Assembly: GCA_004352715.1 (NCBI GenBank)
Contig: SCFE01000009.1
Coordinates: 2,774,786 to 2,838,785, forward strand
DNA from: Hofstenia miamia
Lineage: Eukaryota; Xenacoelomorpha; Acoela
DNA length: 64,000 bases
Reading direction: 5' to 3'
Positions 34,668 to 47,533 of this stretch are shown here, piece after piece; the stretch's first letter is position 1, and each line of letters begins with the position of its first letter. The translations under genes and the position numbers were made by a program. The notes under the pieces were generated by a model. That model was not told where the DNA came from and did not search any database. It worked only from the letters and a program-made list of their open reading frames with translations.

Positions 34668-35384
34668 CTAAAATGGCAAACAGCTGAATTCGAGTATTGA
34701 ATTATTAGATAAAATCACCACGTGTTTCGTAACATTAACAATGTAATTTAGATTAATTGCGTTATTATATCTAGAAACAGATGGCTGAGTTTGGCAAGAA
34801 GTCTAACAATTTATTGAAGTTTGGCGTCGTAAATGCAAATAAATTATATTTGAAATAAACGGTTAATTAATTATTAATTACGTATGAATTTCAAATTAAA
34901 ATGGAAAATAAAGTTTTATTAAAGCAATTAAAATCGTTAAATGAAAAATTATGGTAATTATAAGAGAGAACAAAAGCATTAGGAAATATAAGTTAAGTCA
35001 ATAGTATCTTCTGCTAAGTAAAAAGGAAGAGATTTCTTCGTTTTATCCAATATAACGTCATTAAGTAAGTACATTGTTGGAAAGGAAGTAATTAAAAACT
35101 TTCCTAGAATAGTTTCGTTAGCAGGAGTTATGGTTGAGTTAGCGAAACAAATGCGTTTCTAACGAGAATAATTTATATTTGTTAATAGAACTATTGATTC
35201 TGGAAATTATCTTAAATACTTTATCAAGATGTTTACTAAATTTTGGAAGGAGCGAATTCAATTTATGCTCTTCTGGAATGATTCAGTGAGAATAACACAT
35301 ACACACAAGCAACGAAATATATAATAATGTATTGATATCATGTGATAGTAATGAAAGTTGACCGCCCATCAAATTTTACTTAGA

Positions 35385-35385
<1 letters not shown>

Positions 35386-35415
<30 letters not shown>
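35386..35415. repeat. (TA)n microsatellite
   Basis: TA run in the large SMAD intron. Confidence 0.95.
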
Positions 35416-35417
<2 letters not shown>

Positions 35418-35630
35418 ACAATTTCAACATAGGTATTTTAATAATTGATGTAAAAAATGCAACCAGTTACATCAAAACAATAGATTGCTTGCATTTTAAA
35501 TTCTCATTTCACTTAAAAATACTACCATGATTATATATGGTGCTAAATGTCATTGTTTTGTATAAAGAGCTGATATATATACTGATATATAACATGTATA
35601 ATGTATAATGTATATGTATAACATGTTTAC

Positions 35631-35695
35631 CACGTGGGCAATTTTGGGGTCTGGTTCTAATGTGCTTTTTTTCAAACCAGGTAAGAGAAAGTTTG
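35631..35695 (-). CDS. Optional linker exon (candidate) of the SMAD6/7-like gene
   Basis: A 65-nt segment with a pyrimidine-rich acceptor (GCTTTCTTTTGCTAATTAG) and donor GTG|GTAAAC. In phase 2 to phase 1 it reads KLSLTWFEKKHIRTRPQNCP then R. The phase fits between the candidate exon ending at 49006 (AG+C gives Ser) and the next one. No domain recognised. The plus strand also has an open stretch here with a GTAAGA donor, so strand is not certain. Confidence 0.35.
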
Positions 35696-37839
35696 CTAAT
35701 TAGCAAAAGAAAGCGTCTTAATTGTTTGTTACAAAGATTTATGATATATGACTCTTTGAAATTTAAGTAACAGCTGTCAGAACAAGAACTTAAACGTGAT
35801 GAGGGGATGGAAGCTGCTGTTCTAGTTGATCAAAAGAAAAAATTCCGCAATCTCACATTTTGACAATAAATTTGAAAAGCTGTCATGATGAAATTGTATT
35901 CCAGATGTACTCATAATTAAATTTTTTTGAAACAACTAATTTTGCAAAGGTTATTACAATAATTAATTTATATTTATTATTTGACATACATGTACATGTA
36001 CATACATCTTATTACTCAAAAAGGTGAGTGTTGGGTTGGTGTATATCAAAACAGTAGTACGAGTGCGTTTTGGGCTTACTTTAAATCGTTAATTTTTCTA
36101 TAAACAATTTAATTTAATTATCCAACAATTATATAGTGGGTACAATTTCAAAACTACTCAGTTTTCATTGTCTAAAATACTTATCGTCTCAACTATGGGA
36201 TATCTAGTTCAAGGAGTTCGAAAACACTAATTGTAAGCGATAAAAGCTCAAATACAAACGGAAATGCTACAATTAAAATGAAATGATTTAAAATTGAAGA
36301 ATAGTAAAAATCTAAGTTTTTACCGGGTGACTTTCAAAAAATTTGCAAAAATTTCGGAAAATGCAAAAATTTTTGTGCTCAACGCTTGCTAAATTACATA
36401 TAAAATACCTGTTTTTAAGGTTTTATATTTGTAGGGTATGGAAAAAATCGTTCTTACTAATAGCAAGACACCAAGGAAAAAAATTGTATAATTATAAACA
36501 GGATTCTGTTAAGCGCTATTTAAAACTACAGATAAATAGTATAGACAATGCTCATGTTATTATGTATAATTTAAAGCAGGTCGTTATTACATTAGCTTGT
36601 GTGTAGCTCAAAGAAATGAAGAATTTTCACTAAGTAATAAATAAAGAACAAATAGTGCTTTACATTATGTGAAGTAATACGTTTCTAAGGATTTAATTAA
36701 ATTTCAAGAGGACAATAAACACCGCCCCTCCATTTAAAAGTTCAAGAATTCACAGCTGAGAAAACTTAATAGAAAATCACCAAATAAGTAATTATGAATT
36801 TTCCCCCAAGATTTGCTGTAATAAAAAAGCGGCGTCAAGCAGGATGTAATAACACACTGCTCGACTCGATTTTGATTGGTTGTCTAGTCCGTGTGACGGC
36901 GATATTTCTGGCTTTGCGATGTCATTTTGTCAACAACTTTGATGTCATTTTTTGATTAAAACAAGTAATTTATAATTCATGAAGAAGAGAAGAAACTTAA
37001 AAAGAGTATAATTAAAACCTTTACGATATAATTTATTGCTCGCCGTTTTGTAAAATCATAAAACGTTAATGCTGAAATATTAGTGAAATTTATCAAAGAA
37101 CCTAACGCGCGCTGATATTGCCTTGAAGCAACGATGAAAGAATTCATACATTTACGATCAGTGGCTAACATGTAATATGAAGAAAAAATGATTTTTAAAA
37201 ACTTGACAAGAATGGTTAGAAATTTCCTTGAAAAATATTATGTGAAAATTAAAGATATTCATTGGGAATGAGACACAAAAAGTTATGATAAAGTTATAAT
37301 TAAAACTAATAGTTTTTTAATTTTTTCAATGACTGTGATTCATAGTTGCACATCCATACTTATACAATATGATCTACTAACCAAATTTTACCTTTGTATA
37401 AACTGTGTGCTCCACCATGAACGCAAGAAAATTATTTTTTGTAAAAATAGTGTTCTCAGGGTAAAATAAAAGCGCTTGAAAATACACGAATGCACACTAA
37501 AATTCCAGTATAAAACTAAAATTACAGAAAAACCTCCTACATAGCAATTCCTTATTCATATATAAAACAAGCATTTGAACATAAATACAAAATGATTAAA
37601 ACAATATACTTCAAGAGATAAGTAAATACTAAATCATATAGAATTACATAAAATCCTTCATTTAGGAAGGACGCAAAATTTTAATTTATCTGAACGATAA
37701 CTCTGTAGTTAACTTTGCTTTACAAAATTTATGAAAATATCTTTATTCTTTTCAAAAAAATGATTTTTTAATTACTTTAAAACTAAATTACTAATGTGAA
37801 TTAAGCTGTGAGACAAATCTCTCTTTACCTTATTCATAT

Positions 37840-37905
37840 GCAATGGAAGTTTAGTGTGCTTTTAGGAGATTTGCAATGGAAGTTTAGTGTGCTTTTAGGA
37901 GATTT
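37840..37905. repeat. Tandem duplication, 33 bp x 2
   Basis: The unit starting GCAATGGAAGTTTAGTGTG and ending GGAGATTT occurs twice in perfect head-to-tail order (37840-37872, 37873-37905). Confidence 0.95.
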
Positions 37906-40900
37906 AATGAGAGTTCTAGAACATGACTTTTTAAAAGAATCGGGGATGCAAAACTAAACTTCAATATGATCATAAATTCAAACATATTTTGCAATTGTAA
38001 AGTGGACGATGTCTGAACTTCTGTCAATTAAGGGTAACAGGCATATTCCCTTTTAGGAATCATTAAGAACTCTATTCATGTTAAGAAACCAATGGTATTA
38101 TAGACAAATAATTTTATTTCCTGCATTAATATTGATAGAAATCTGATGTAGATGTAAATAATTTTTATTCAACTGACTCTTAATTCAATCTAAATTATGC
38201 AGTTCTATATATAAATTAGATAGATTAGAAATCCAATTTTCAAAATTTAACATTCATCTGTAAGAAAATTACTGAAATAAGTAAAATTAGAAATTTGTAA
38301 ATAAAAACTTGTCATAAACAAATACTTGCAAAACTGTTTAGTAAATTTGTACTTAAAACTGCCTACAGATTGTGTTGAAATCTTATGAATGGTCCGAATT
38401 GAACAAACATGTAAATGATTTTCTTGCATTTGTAATAAAGTTTTACAAATATTTTAATTAATATCTTAATTCGAAATAGAGTTTCTATATGTTTTATTAA
38501 AAACATTCATTATACAAGAGAATAGGATAGAACTGTTACTCCCCGGAATTATACTGAGACGGAAATACTGAATACGAAAATAAAATAATTTACTCAATCA
38601 GTCACACGCAAAGAGAAAAATAAATTTTTATAAAGAAATTTTTCTTGATTTTTTCTTAAAAAAAGGAATAAAACTTACATGCTATTAAAAGATTTTACAG
38701 AAAAATTCTAAAATTTAAGAATACATTACCAAATTAATGTTAAATATGCTGAGATATCCGATACAGCTAATAAAATCCCCCTTTAATAATTTCACAGAAG
38801 GAAAGATTCGCTTTGCTAAGCATTTAATGGTGCCTCTGCATTTAGGGAAGAATGATAAATTAATTTATTTTGTTCGCAATCATGTGGGTGGTTTCGCAAG
38901 TTATAAACAATCATCAGTGTAAACATTTCTTTTTATAACACACCATTTGACGGCTGGGCGGAACAAATGCAAATAATTAACATCATTATAAAACAATTGT
39001 AAATAGGTTGTTTAGTACCCAGAAAATGAAATGGAAACAGGGCTGAATAAACAGTAATAGAAAACCTAATTGTGCGTGCTTAGCAATTGTCTGTTCTCTC
39101 ACTTCAGTGCAGGGCAAATTGGCAATAGTTCGTTATTTCTTAAATACAAACGGCTTTTGGCATTAAGAAAAATAATTTTTAATTCTCACCAATAGAAATA
39201 AAACTCTGAAAAAGAAAATCATTTAAAACAATTGTATAAAACTAAATATAAGGAATTCCATCATTTGTAAGCATTTTTATGTTAATAGAAAAAAAGTTAG
39301 TCTTATTTTTATATTAAATTATACAAGAGTATGTATTACGTATATTTCAAGAATTTTTCCTAAAATTATTTGATTTTTGTTAAACAGTAAAGAAATACTT
39401 TTGATTATGTGAATTTGTGAACTGGCCTCTTTATATTGACAAATTGGATAATAAATTTAAAGGCATACTAACTAGGTAGGCGTGAATGACTTTTAAAATA
39501 TATGCTTACAAAGAAACTTTTCAATTTAGTTCCAACTACAATTTCGTAGAAAAAATACTAATCGTTAGAATATATTTTGCAAATCAAAAGTTTAATAGAA
39601 ATCAGCAAATTATAAATCAATAACAATGTAAGCAATGTTAATAACTTTTACAAGAAATGGATATTTTGTTGAATATGTATGTTTATTAACTAAAGGGCTT
39701 AACCAATTTAGAGAAACTCAAATATATTATGTGCAAATGCATAAAATTTATGCGTTATATGTATATAATTATTTTTTATTAGTAGCGGAAATAAATTGTC
39801 GCTAATATTGGCTATTGGTAAATAAAAACACTCAAACTTTTATTAGTATTAGTAAACAATGTATATTTTACGGACATATTTCGAACTTCTTGAAAGTTTT
39901 CGAGCAATAATGGAGAGTTTTGAATAGTTATTAACCGTTTCTATTAAAATTTTAATTGTTAATAGTAAAAATAATTTAGTGCAAAAATTATTGCATTTAC
40001 AAAACTCATTGTTTTTTTTTAAAAATGCTCTTAAACATTTTTCTTGAATACATATATATTTTTCTGAATAAAATTCAAAATTGAATTCATTGCAAAAAAT
40101 TAATCATTTAACTGAAAAAATTTTTGCTAAAATACTTACTCTATTATTTAACCCTATATGGTTGTCAAGAAACCTAAAACATCCGATTTTTTAGTAAAGA
40201 TAGAAATGATATATGAAGCAAGTTGGAGATAATATAATGATAACATTAATAATACAACAAAAATAATAATTTAAAAAAATCAAACATAACAATAATTTCA
40301 TGAATAATGAATTATTCTTATATTTGTTTGTGACTTATGAAAATAGGTTATATGTACAAGTGATTTGCGTATAGAGCATTTTTAATGCTGTATCCGTCTA
40401 TTAAAATTACTTTCCTCTCCGTACCAGCCCCTAACCGAGAATGAAATTATATTTGCTGTTATTAAGCAATTTAAAACAAAATTTCGAGCACAACTTACGT
40501 CTATTATATGTTAATATTTTCAAAACTGCATCTAAAATTTATAGTTTTGAAACAAATCCTACTTAAGGTACACATAGTGGGGAATGGAAATCTTAACCAG
40601 TATCCGGTAAAAAATATACGCGCGGGTAAGGGCGGCTAAAATCGGGTAACTATTTTTAATACCCACACCTAAAATAACTACATCAAATAATAGAATAATA
40701 TTTTAAATTACTTCACATAAAGTTTTTCAGTACAAAAATTTTTTAAATATCACATAATGATTAACTATAATTTACTACATTAATTACTTATGATTAGTAA
40801 AACTGATGTTTTATTTAATTAACTGATGTTTATTCAATTAAAATGAGAAGTTCTAATATGAAACAATTTTTTTTGTAATTATGTGCAAATCGTTTTAAGA

Positions 40901-41742
40901 CATTAGTGTATGCCAGGGCATATGTTCGCATACCCCAATCTCCAAAAGGCATCCAAGTGCATACCCAGTTACTCGAGTCTAGGCTTAGAGCTGAATAAAC
41001 AAAAATTAATGTGGAAAAGTTGACAAGTGATAGAAACTACCAGGAGGCAGTAAGGAGACGATGGATGAAGTAAAAGGTATATTTAGTCCCAGTAGTGGGG
41101 CAGTTGACGCGATTTGTGAGAAGTACAAGGGCTACTTAGAGAGATTAGGGGTTCCAAAGTAGACAAGAGTATAATCTTACAAAATAAAATATCTCAGACT
41201 CACTGGCAACTAGCACGTTATCCGAGATCAAAGTTTAAAATCCAAAGTGGAGATTGGGTGAGAATGTATTAATAACATTTATATTTTTCCGGACTAGAAT
41301 TATGACAAATAAGTAGAGATTTAGCCAGTGTTGAAATTTTGAAACTTTATTTTTGTTACATCAACTTAGTATGCAATCGTGCCTTATTGCAATTAGTAAC
41401 TGATCATATATTGTATTTTCTTCACTCAGATCTAAGTGTGTTTACATTTGAAAACCATGAAGAAGATTTGATAATCATGATGGTGTATTTTTATTTGTAT
41501 ATGCAACTAAATATTTTAAATTTTTACGGGGAACGCTTTGCTACTTTGTAACAAGGGAACTGTGAAATTTTAAATCAAATTTCCCTCAAATTGGACGTTT
41601 ACGAAAAACGCTAGTAAAAATAGAAACAGCATGATAAGCATTGAGAAAAAACTGAAAAGCTAAAAATGTCAAGGATCGTGAAATTTACTTGTGCTTTATT
41701 TCTTTAAAACAATAATTTTAGGCGCAATTACCCCCCCCCCCC

Positions 41743-41902
41743 NNNNNNNNNNNNNNNNNNNNNNNNNNNNNNNNNNNNNNNNNNNNNNNNNNNNNNNNNN
41801 NNNNNNNNNNNNNNNNNNNNNNNNNNNNNNNNNNNNNNNNNNNNNNNNNNNNNNNNNNNNNNNNNNNNNNNNNNNNNNNNNNNNNNNNNNNNNNNNNNNN
41901 NN
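41743..41902. other. Assembly gap inside a poly(C) run
   Basis: A run of 160 N with 12 C on each side. Identical homopolymers on both flanks suggest the gap size is nominal. Confidence 0.98.
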
Positions 41903-42101
41903 CCCCCCCCCCCCATCCCACACATGCATCTTGCACACTATGTTTGTGAATACCAATGGAAAATGTTTATAATGTTTATAAATATTAAATACACTTGCAA
42001 AAAAAACTGATGTGTTAGCAGCACCAAATTGATATGGCTTTAATAAATGAGGTAAGCTATTTAACCCTAATCTTTTCAACCAATTTTATTTACGTTGGTT
42101 T

Positions 42102-42639
42102 CACAAGGGGGGATAAAAATACCCCAAGTTTATTTTTGATATAGTAATGATATTGTCATGATATTTGGCACAAAGTTACCATGAGATAAAAAGTTTGAAA
42201 AATTCCAAAAAAAACATTTTATCCACATATTTTTTTGGACGCCAGCATTTTTTTAAAAAATTTGGTAAGAGATGTCTTATGTTAAAATGGTTATTTTTGG
42301 GCAAATTTTAATCTATTTCTATTCAAAACACAAATTATAAAATTTAGTAATAACTTAAGGCATATTAATTTGTACTGATTAATGCGGATGTCAACATTTT
42401 TTATTTGTCTAGTCATTTGTATATTTCTGTAATAAAATGACTGTCAATTTGATTGTCGCCATTGCAAAATAGTCATAATTCCTTGACAAAAATTGCTTTC
42501 GCCCTAAAATGTTCACAGAAATATGTAAAACTAAATTTAATGCATTGAAAAGTTCAGCCAATATTTCAAATTTAGATTAAAAAAAGTTATTAATAAAAAT
42601 TCAAATGGGGGGGGGGTAAGTTTATCCCCACCCCCTGTG
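42102..42639. mobile_element. Possible MITE with imperfect inverted ends
   Basis: The left end CACAAGGGGGGATAAAAATA and the reverse complement of the right end, CACAGGGGGTGGGGATAAAC, are similar, each followed by a CCCC block. The 538-bp interior is non-coding and very A+T-rich. No clear target duplication was found. Confidence 0.35.
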
Positions 42640-43602
42640 ATGAATAAGGTTATTTCCACATAAACCGTATGTTTGAGTTTGCATATCCAATCCGAGGCTG
42701 AAACACATACAAGTTTCCCAAAGCCATCTCCACCTCTGAACAGATTCGCCTGTCTATGAAATATTTAATTTAGGAAAAGGTACCGTAAAATGGGATAATT
42801 CGGACACCTAGTCACTTTTTATCTTTAATCAACTAATGAAAATTGTTAGATCCTTCTAGTGAGACCGAAATTCATTTTTTTACTTAGATATGCAGTAATC
42901 AACTGAAATTTATCAATAGACGTGAATTTTTTTTCTACTGTATTCACAGCTACGTTATATTTAAAATTCAAAAAAGTGAAAAAACTAATTTTACTATTTT
43001 TCATCAGGTTTGATCTACAACAAAGCTTTGTTGCAGGTTGAATCATTTCGAATGATTAGGACAAAAACTTATATCTCATTTTTCTGTACTAGTTTGGTTT
43101 AAGATTTCTTGGATAGTATCTAGCTATTTAATATTATCAGAGACAGAGACAACACCTTCGACCTCTAAAAATACCAGAGGCCTATTTAGGGAGAGATATT
43201 GAGCAATGTCATCTCTTCAGGCTTTTAACATTAATTTTTTGGCTTAAGAATAAAGTATTCCATGAAAAATACAAATTCATAACTAATTTAATGGCCAATT
43301 TTTGCGTTATTTTGACAGCTTTTGGAAGAATCTACCTCGTAATTGATCTTTAAACTTTATCTAAATTTAGATATCCCCCATCTGAAATTTCTGGATACGC
43401 TCTTGAAATAGACGTTTTTATATATAGGACTACTACTATTTTTACACTACGTTACATAACGTAAGATGTATAGGCCATGCTGAGAATAGGTATTGAAACA
43501 TTTTTTATAGCAAAGTAATGAATTAGTAGAATTTGGGGAGGCCACCTTCGGCCAACCTTAGATGCGCAATTGCGCCGTAAGATGATAATCAAATGTATTA
43601 TG

Positions 43603-43638
43603 CCATGACCAACTCTAAATATTTAGAGTTGGCCATGA
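43603..43638. repeat. Palindrome
   Basis: CATGACCAACTCTAAAT is followed at once by ATTTAGAGTTGGCCATG; the arms pair over 17 nt with one mismatch. A perfect 12-nt palindrome, GCGCAATTGCGC, lies just upstream at 43564-43575. Confidence 0.8.
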
Positions 43639-43726
43639 TTATGCAATTTGGTGAAAATTGTTTTTCGCAAAAAGAAAATATCATTTCATCAGTTTGTTGC
43701 TATATGGCAACGGAATGCCAAGTAGG

Positions 43727-44879
43727 CTGGGGTAGGGCCTGTAACGAGCACGTACCAAAGTGTACGAGCACGGGCGGGGCATACGGGCTCTGCCATGAAA
43801 TTTTGGTTTTATGTGCATTAGGTCTATTCTATATATCGATGTATATGTATTTCGTGTAACACTAAGTTTCATGTAGATTCATCACACAAATTAAAACTCA
43901 GTACATAAAACATTACATATAAAATTCATTGCCTGCATCAAAGTTAAGGATTTTCATTTCACTGTCATGTTCTGACATTGCATTAATAACAATATCTGTC
44001 TTATGTACTTTATATTATAAAGCAAGAGATGTGATTTTCAATTTCCGAAGACAAATTAATGTAATTTACATATTTTCCAGTGTCGCACAAGCAGTGCAGG
44101 TAAATTCAATATAACTATTTTCATACTGTTTGATGGTTGTCAACTATGGTCAGGTCCCGTATTTATACTCCTAAAATATCCCGGAATTTTTCGTTATCAA
44201 ACAATCCGCCGAAACAATTCGAAAATATGCTTTAATTTATGCATAAAAACTACATCAAATGGTGTTGCATTGGTAGTAACAGATATTCAATTACCAAGGC
44301 ATACACTTTTATACCAAATTAACTTAAATATTGCTTCAAGTGATCAACAGTCATGATAATTCGTTGTTGGTGTCTGAATTTGACCCGCATAGACTAGAGG
44401 CACACTTCCGTATGTAAGCATATTTACAGGATTAAATCAATTGCAGAAATTTTTTCTTCTTTATAGCTAGAGCAAATATTTTTTGTACTTCTCCCAAAGT
44501 ATTATTTCTATGACATTATCGAGTATCTCAACCTGACTGCAAGGAAATAACAGCGCTTGCAGTTGTGCCATAGCTTCTGGACGAAACTGAAAGAGACCGT
44601 AATGAAATATAATTCCTACATTAAGTTGTAGTACGGCAAGTACATAAGTTTGAAAATTTCCAATATTTGTGAGGTTTCAGTTTCGAGGTGTTACAGCAAC
44701 CGATAAAATTCAGTGAAATATTTTGCATCTATGAAATTCGCATAGTTGAAGGATTTCTTATTGCATCAAGCAATTATATTTAAATCCCATTTAGCTACTG
44801 GCATAACGGGCTTAGCATACGGCCGCGGAAAAATCAATGGACCTATTTTTATAGGTACGGGCTACGGGCCCTACCCTAG
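43727..44879. mobile_element. Possible DNA transposon remnant with inverted ends
   Basis: Left CTGGGGTAGGGCCTGTAAC and right (reverse complement) CTAGGGTAGGGCCCGTAGC match at 16 of 19 positions, each followed by a G+C-rich subterminal block with ACGGGC/CGTAC motifs. The interior (about 1.1 kb) has no transposase. No clear target duplication seen. Confidence 0.4.
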
Positions 44880-45521
44880 AAGAGAAGGTAATTTCCATAC
44901 AATACGAACAAGCTCTCAATAGTTTTTGCGTTAGGTGAAAATGACTCAACTGACAATAACTAGAATTGAAATTGTGAATCACTGTGAAAAAATAAAAATT
45001 CAATTTGTTTCATGGATATATCCACTATTGTCGTTCACGATTTATTCAGTGTTAATGCTGCAATTTCAAAAGAAGCAGGGCGGAAAATGTCTGCTCTCGA
45101 GTAGAAACACGGCGCCGATTAAAGCATCAATCACAGTGGGCGACAGTTAAATACCACACTCATTGCATAAATAAACAAGGGCAATTCGGTCAATTAACTA
45201 AACGCCAGTATTAACCATCCATCCCGTACAATAAATTCGCATGATTGGCGTCGCTCAAGTAGATTACTCTATTGACAGATGGCGAATTATGACAGGAATT
45301 TTATTGATTGCGTGAAGATTTTTAATTTTTAGCACTAGATATGTTATGACAGACATATTCTTCTCAACGGAATGCACGCAGAGAAGGAAACGTCAAATTT
45401 CCCAAACTATTGGGCGAGGATGAATGAGTGTTAATGTATTTCCATTTGAAAAAGTTTTCTTCTGTCTAATATTTAGTAGTTTCAACATAATTGTAGCAAA
45501 ACAACCTGAAATTTTATGCTA

Positions 45522-45545
45522 CAGGGTGGTCGCAAGCAGTTAGGT
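45522..45545 (+). mobile_element. Solo terminus like that of the DDE element at 6.4-6.9 kb
   Basis: TACAGGGTGGTCGCAAGCAG has the same start as the reversed right end at 6876 (TACAGGGTGGCC). No matching second end or transposase is found nearby. Confidence 0.35.
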
Positions 45546-45630
45546 AACATTTTGAAGGAAGTACAAATGACATGAGAAATTTGCATACATACTTGTAACA
45601 TAAGTGAAAAAGCATGTAGGCACACTTTAC

Positions 45631-45792
45631 TTGAGCGAATATTAACTGACACAGAATCGGTGGTAGTGGTAGATCACTTTCAAGGGTTAATAATAGAAAT
45701 TGACAAAAATAATGTTTTGTCAATTTCTATTATTAACCATTGAAAGTGATCGACCACTAGTCCTGATTCAGTGTCAGGTGGTATTCGCTCAA
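45631..45792. repeat. Long inverted repeat, arms about 78 bp
   Basis: The left arm (45631-45708, starts TTGAGCGAATA) and right arm (45715-45792, ends TATTCGCTCAA) pair with a 6-nt spacer (ATAATG) and roughly a dozen mismatches or small differences, strongest in the inner 35 bp. The transcript would fold into a long hairpin. Confidence 0.85.
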
Positions 45793-46717
45793 TGTTTTCT
45801 TCAATAACAAATTCAAAGATGCTCAATTATTGTACTATAAACTCTATCCTGTATATAACCGTCCGCCCAGAATAAAAGAAGTGTAAAATACTAGATCTGG
45901 CAGGCTATTCAAGTAAACAAATGGGCCAATCCATCATAGTGGAAACACTTGGGAATCATCAGTCTGAATTTACTATTCATGAATATGTGGTCGGTCTTCA
46001 ATGGCTGGTAAATGTAGAATCCCCACCGGAAACGAGGTATATTCAGTACCTCATAAATTTGAAAACTAGCATAACCTACACATATGATGTGCAACCCTAA
46101 ATTATATAAATGGCTAGCCTTGTCAAGGAACGTATTCTAGAACGAGTTAATTCATGGCCTTCTAACTAGTAGCCCTCGGTAATCGATAAAATTGAAACCT
46201 GTTCATAGCCATATACAGATAACAATGACTGAGATCGTGTCAATTGCTATTGTGAACATTGCATAGTTCAACTCAAATTGTATCTAGTATATTCCAAAAA
46301 AATAAAACATTTATTGGAGCATTTTTTGAGTAATCATTTTGAAGAATGTTTACAGGAAGAATATTTAACAAATACACAACACTCTCAAAAGGAACTAGCC
46401 TTCTCTTGCCTTCTATGAAAGAGTAGTAAGTATTCCAAAATGTACACATGTATTTCAGATACAAAGGGATTACTGTGACAAAAGTACTGCTCTGCAACTA
46501 TGAATTGGGTGTGGCCTGATCCACTACTTCTTCCAACAATTAGATCAGGCAATAATTATACCAAATAGGGTGGATTTATTGTTGGCTAATAGCCTATAGC
46601 TCATAGCTACATAATAATATTTAATGCACGTTCTTTATTTGTTGAATAGTACAGGTGTTTTCAATATTCAAAGCTGGTGCGGTTAGGGCTATATACATAT
46701 ATATATATATATATATA

Positions 46718-46801
46718 NNNNNNNNNNNNNNNNNNNNNNNNNNNNNNNNNNNNNNNNNNNNNNNNNNNNNNNNNNNNNNNNNNNNNNNNNNNNNNNNNNN
46801 N
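46718..46801. other. Assembly gap in (TA)n with repeated flanks
   Basis: A run of 84 N. The sequence GCTATATACATATATATA occurs just left of the gap (46688) and again directly to the right (46802), so the two contig ends probably overlap and the gap may not be real. Confidence 0.95.
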
Positions 46802-46803
46802 GC

Positions 46804-46844
<41 letters not shown>

Positions 46845-47490
46845 ATAATACTAAGCTTCTTTATCATTTTAAGACAAAAACAAGGACAATTTAATGGAAG
46901 TACTTTGGGTACTTACCTTAACATCATTAGTCAAAAACAAAAACTATTTGGTGGTAAAACTATCAATTTACAAATCATTAATCAAAATAAAATAAAATAA
47001 ATGGGTAGTTTGATGACATTTTGTGTTTAAATTGGGTTACTCCTTCTTAATATCAATTTGGTGCATTTGTGCTTAATTAAAATGCTCCAGTCTGGCGTTA
47101 TGTTTTTTGCATTTTCGAGAGCATATAAATTTCGGAAGTGTAAATGTCAATATATATGTTTTTGAATTCGTGTCTTTAAATGACTTTTAGTTTCACCAAT
47201 TTAGAAGCTGTCGTACTTCTATTATATTAAATCAACAATTGATTAATCAAAGGTTTTTGAATTGGATCTCTGCTACGAATATAATTTGATGTTTTTTCCA
47301 AATTTAAAATCAGTAAATCCTGGATTTTCTTAGTTTTCTATTTAAATTTCATAAAGATTTCGTAAGACGTGCTTTGTGTGGTTTAATAAAAGGCAGTTTC
47401 CAAAATATATTATCATTGTTTTCTTGCAAATTGGTTTTGATGAAGAGAATGTTAGTGCTTCTTTTGAAGTCTTTTGCAAAAACTTTTCAG

Positions 47491-47533
47491 GATATATATA
47501 TATATATAAATATACATATATATATATATATAT
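47491..47533. repeat. Interrupted (TA)n microsatellite
   Basis: TA runs separated by AAATATACA. Confidence 0.9.
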
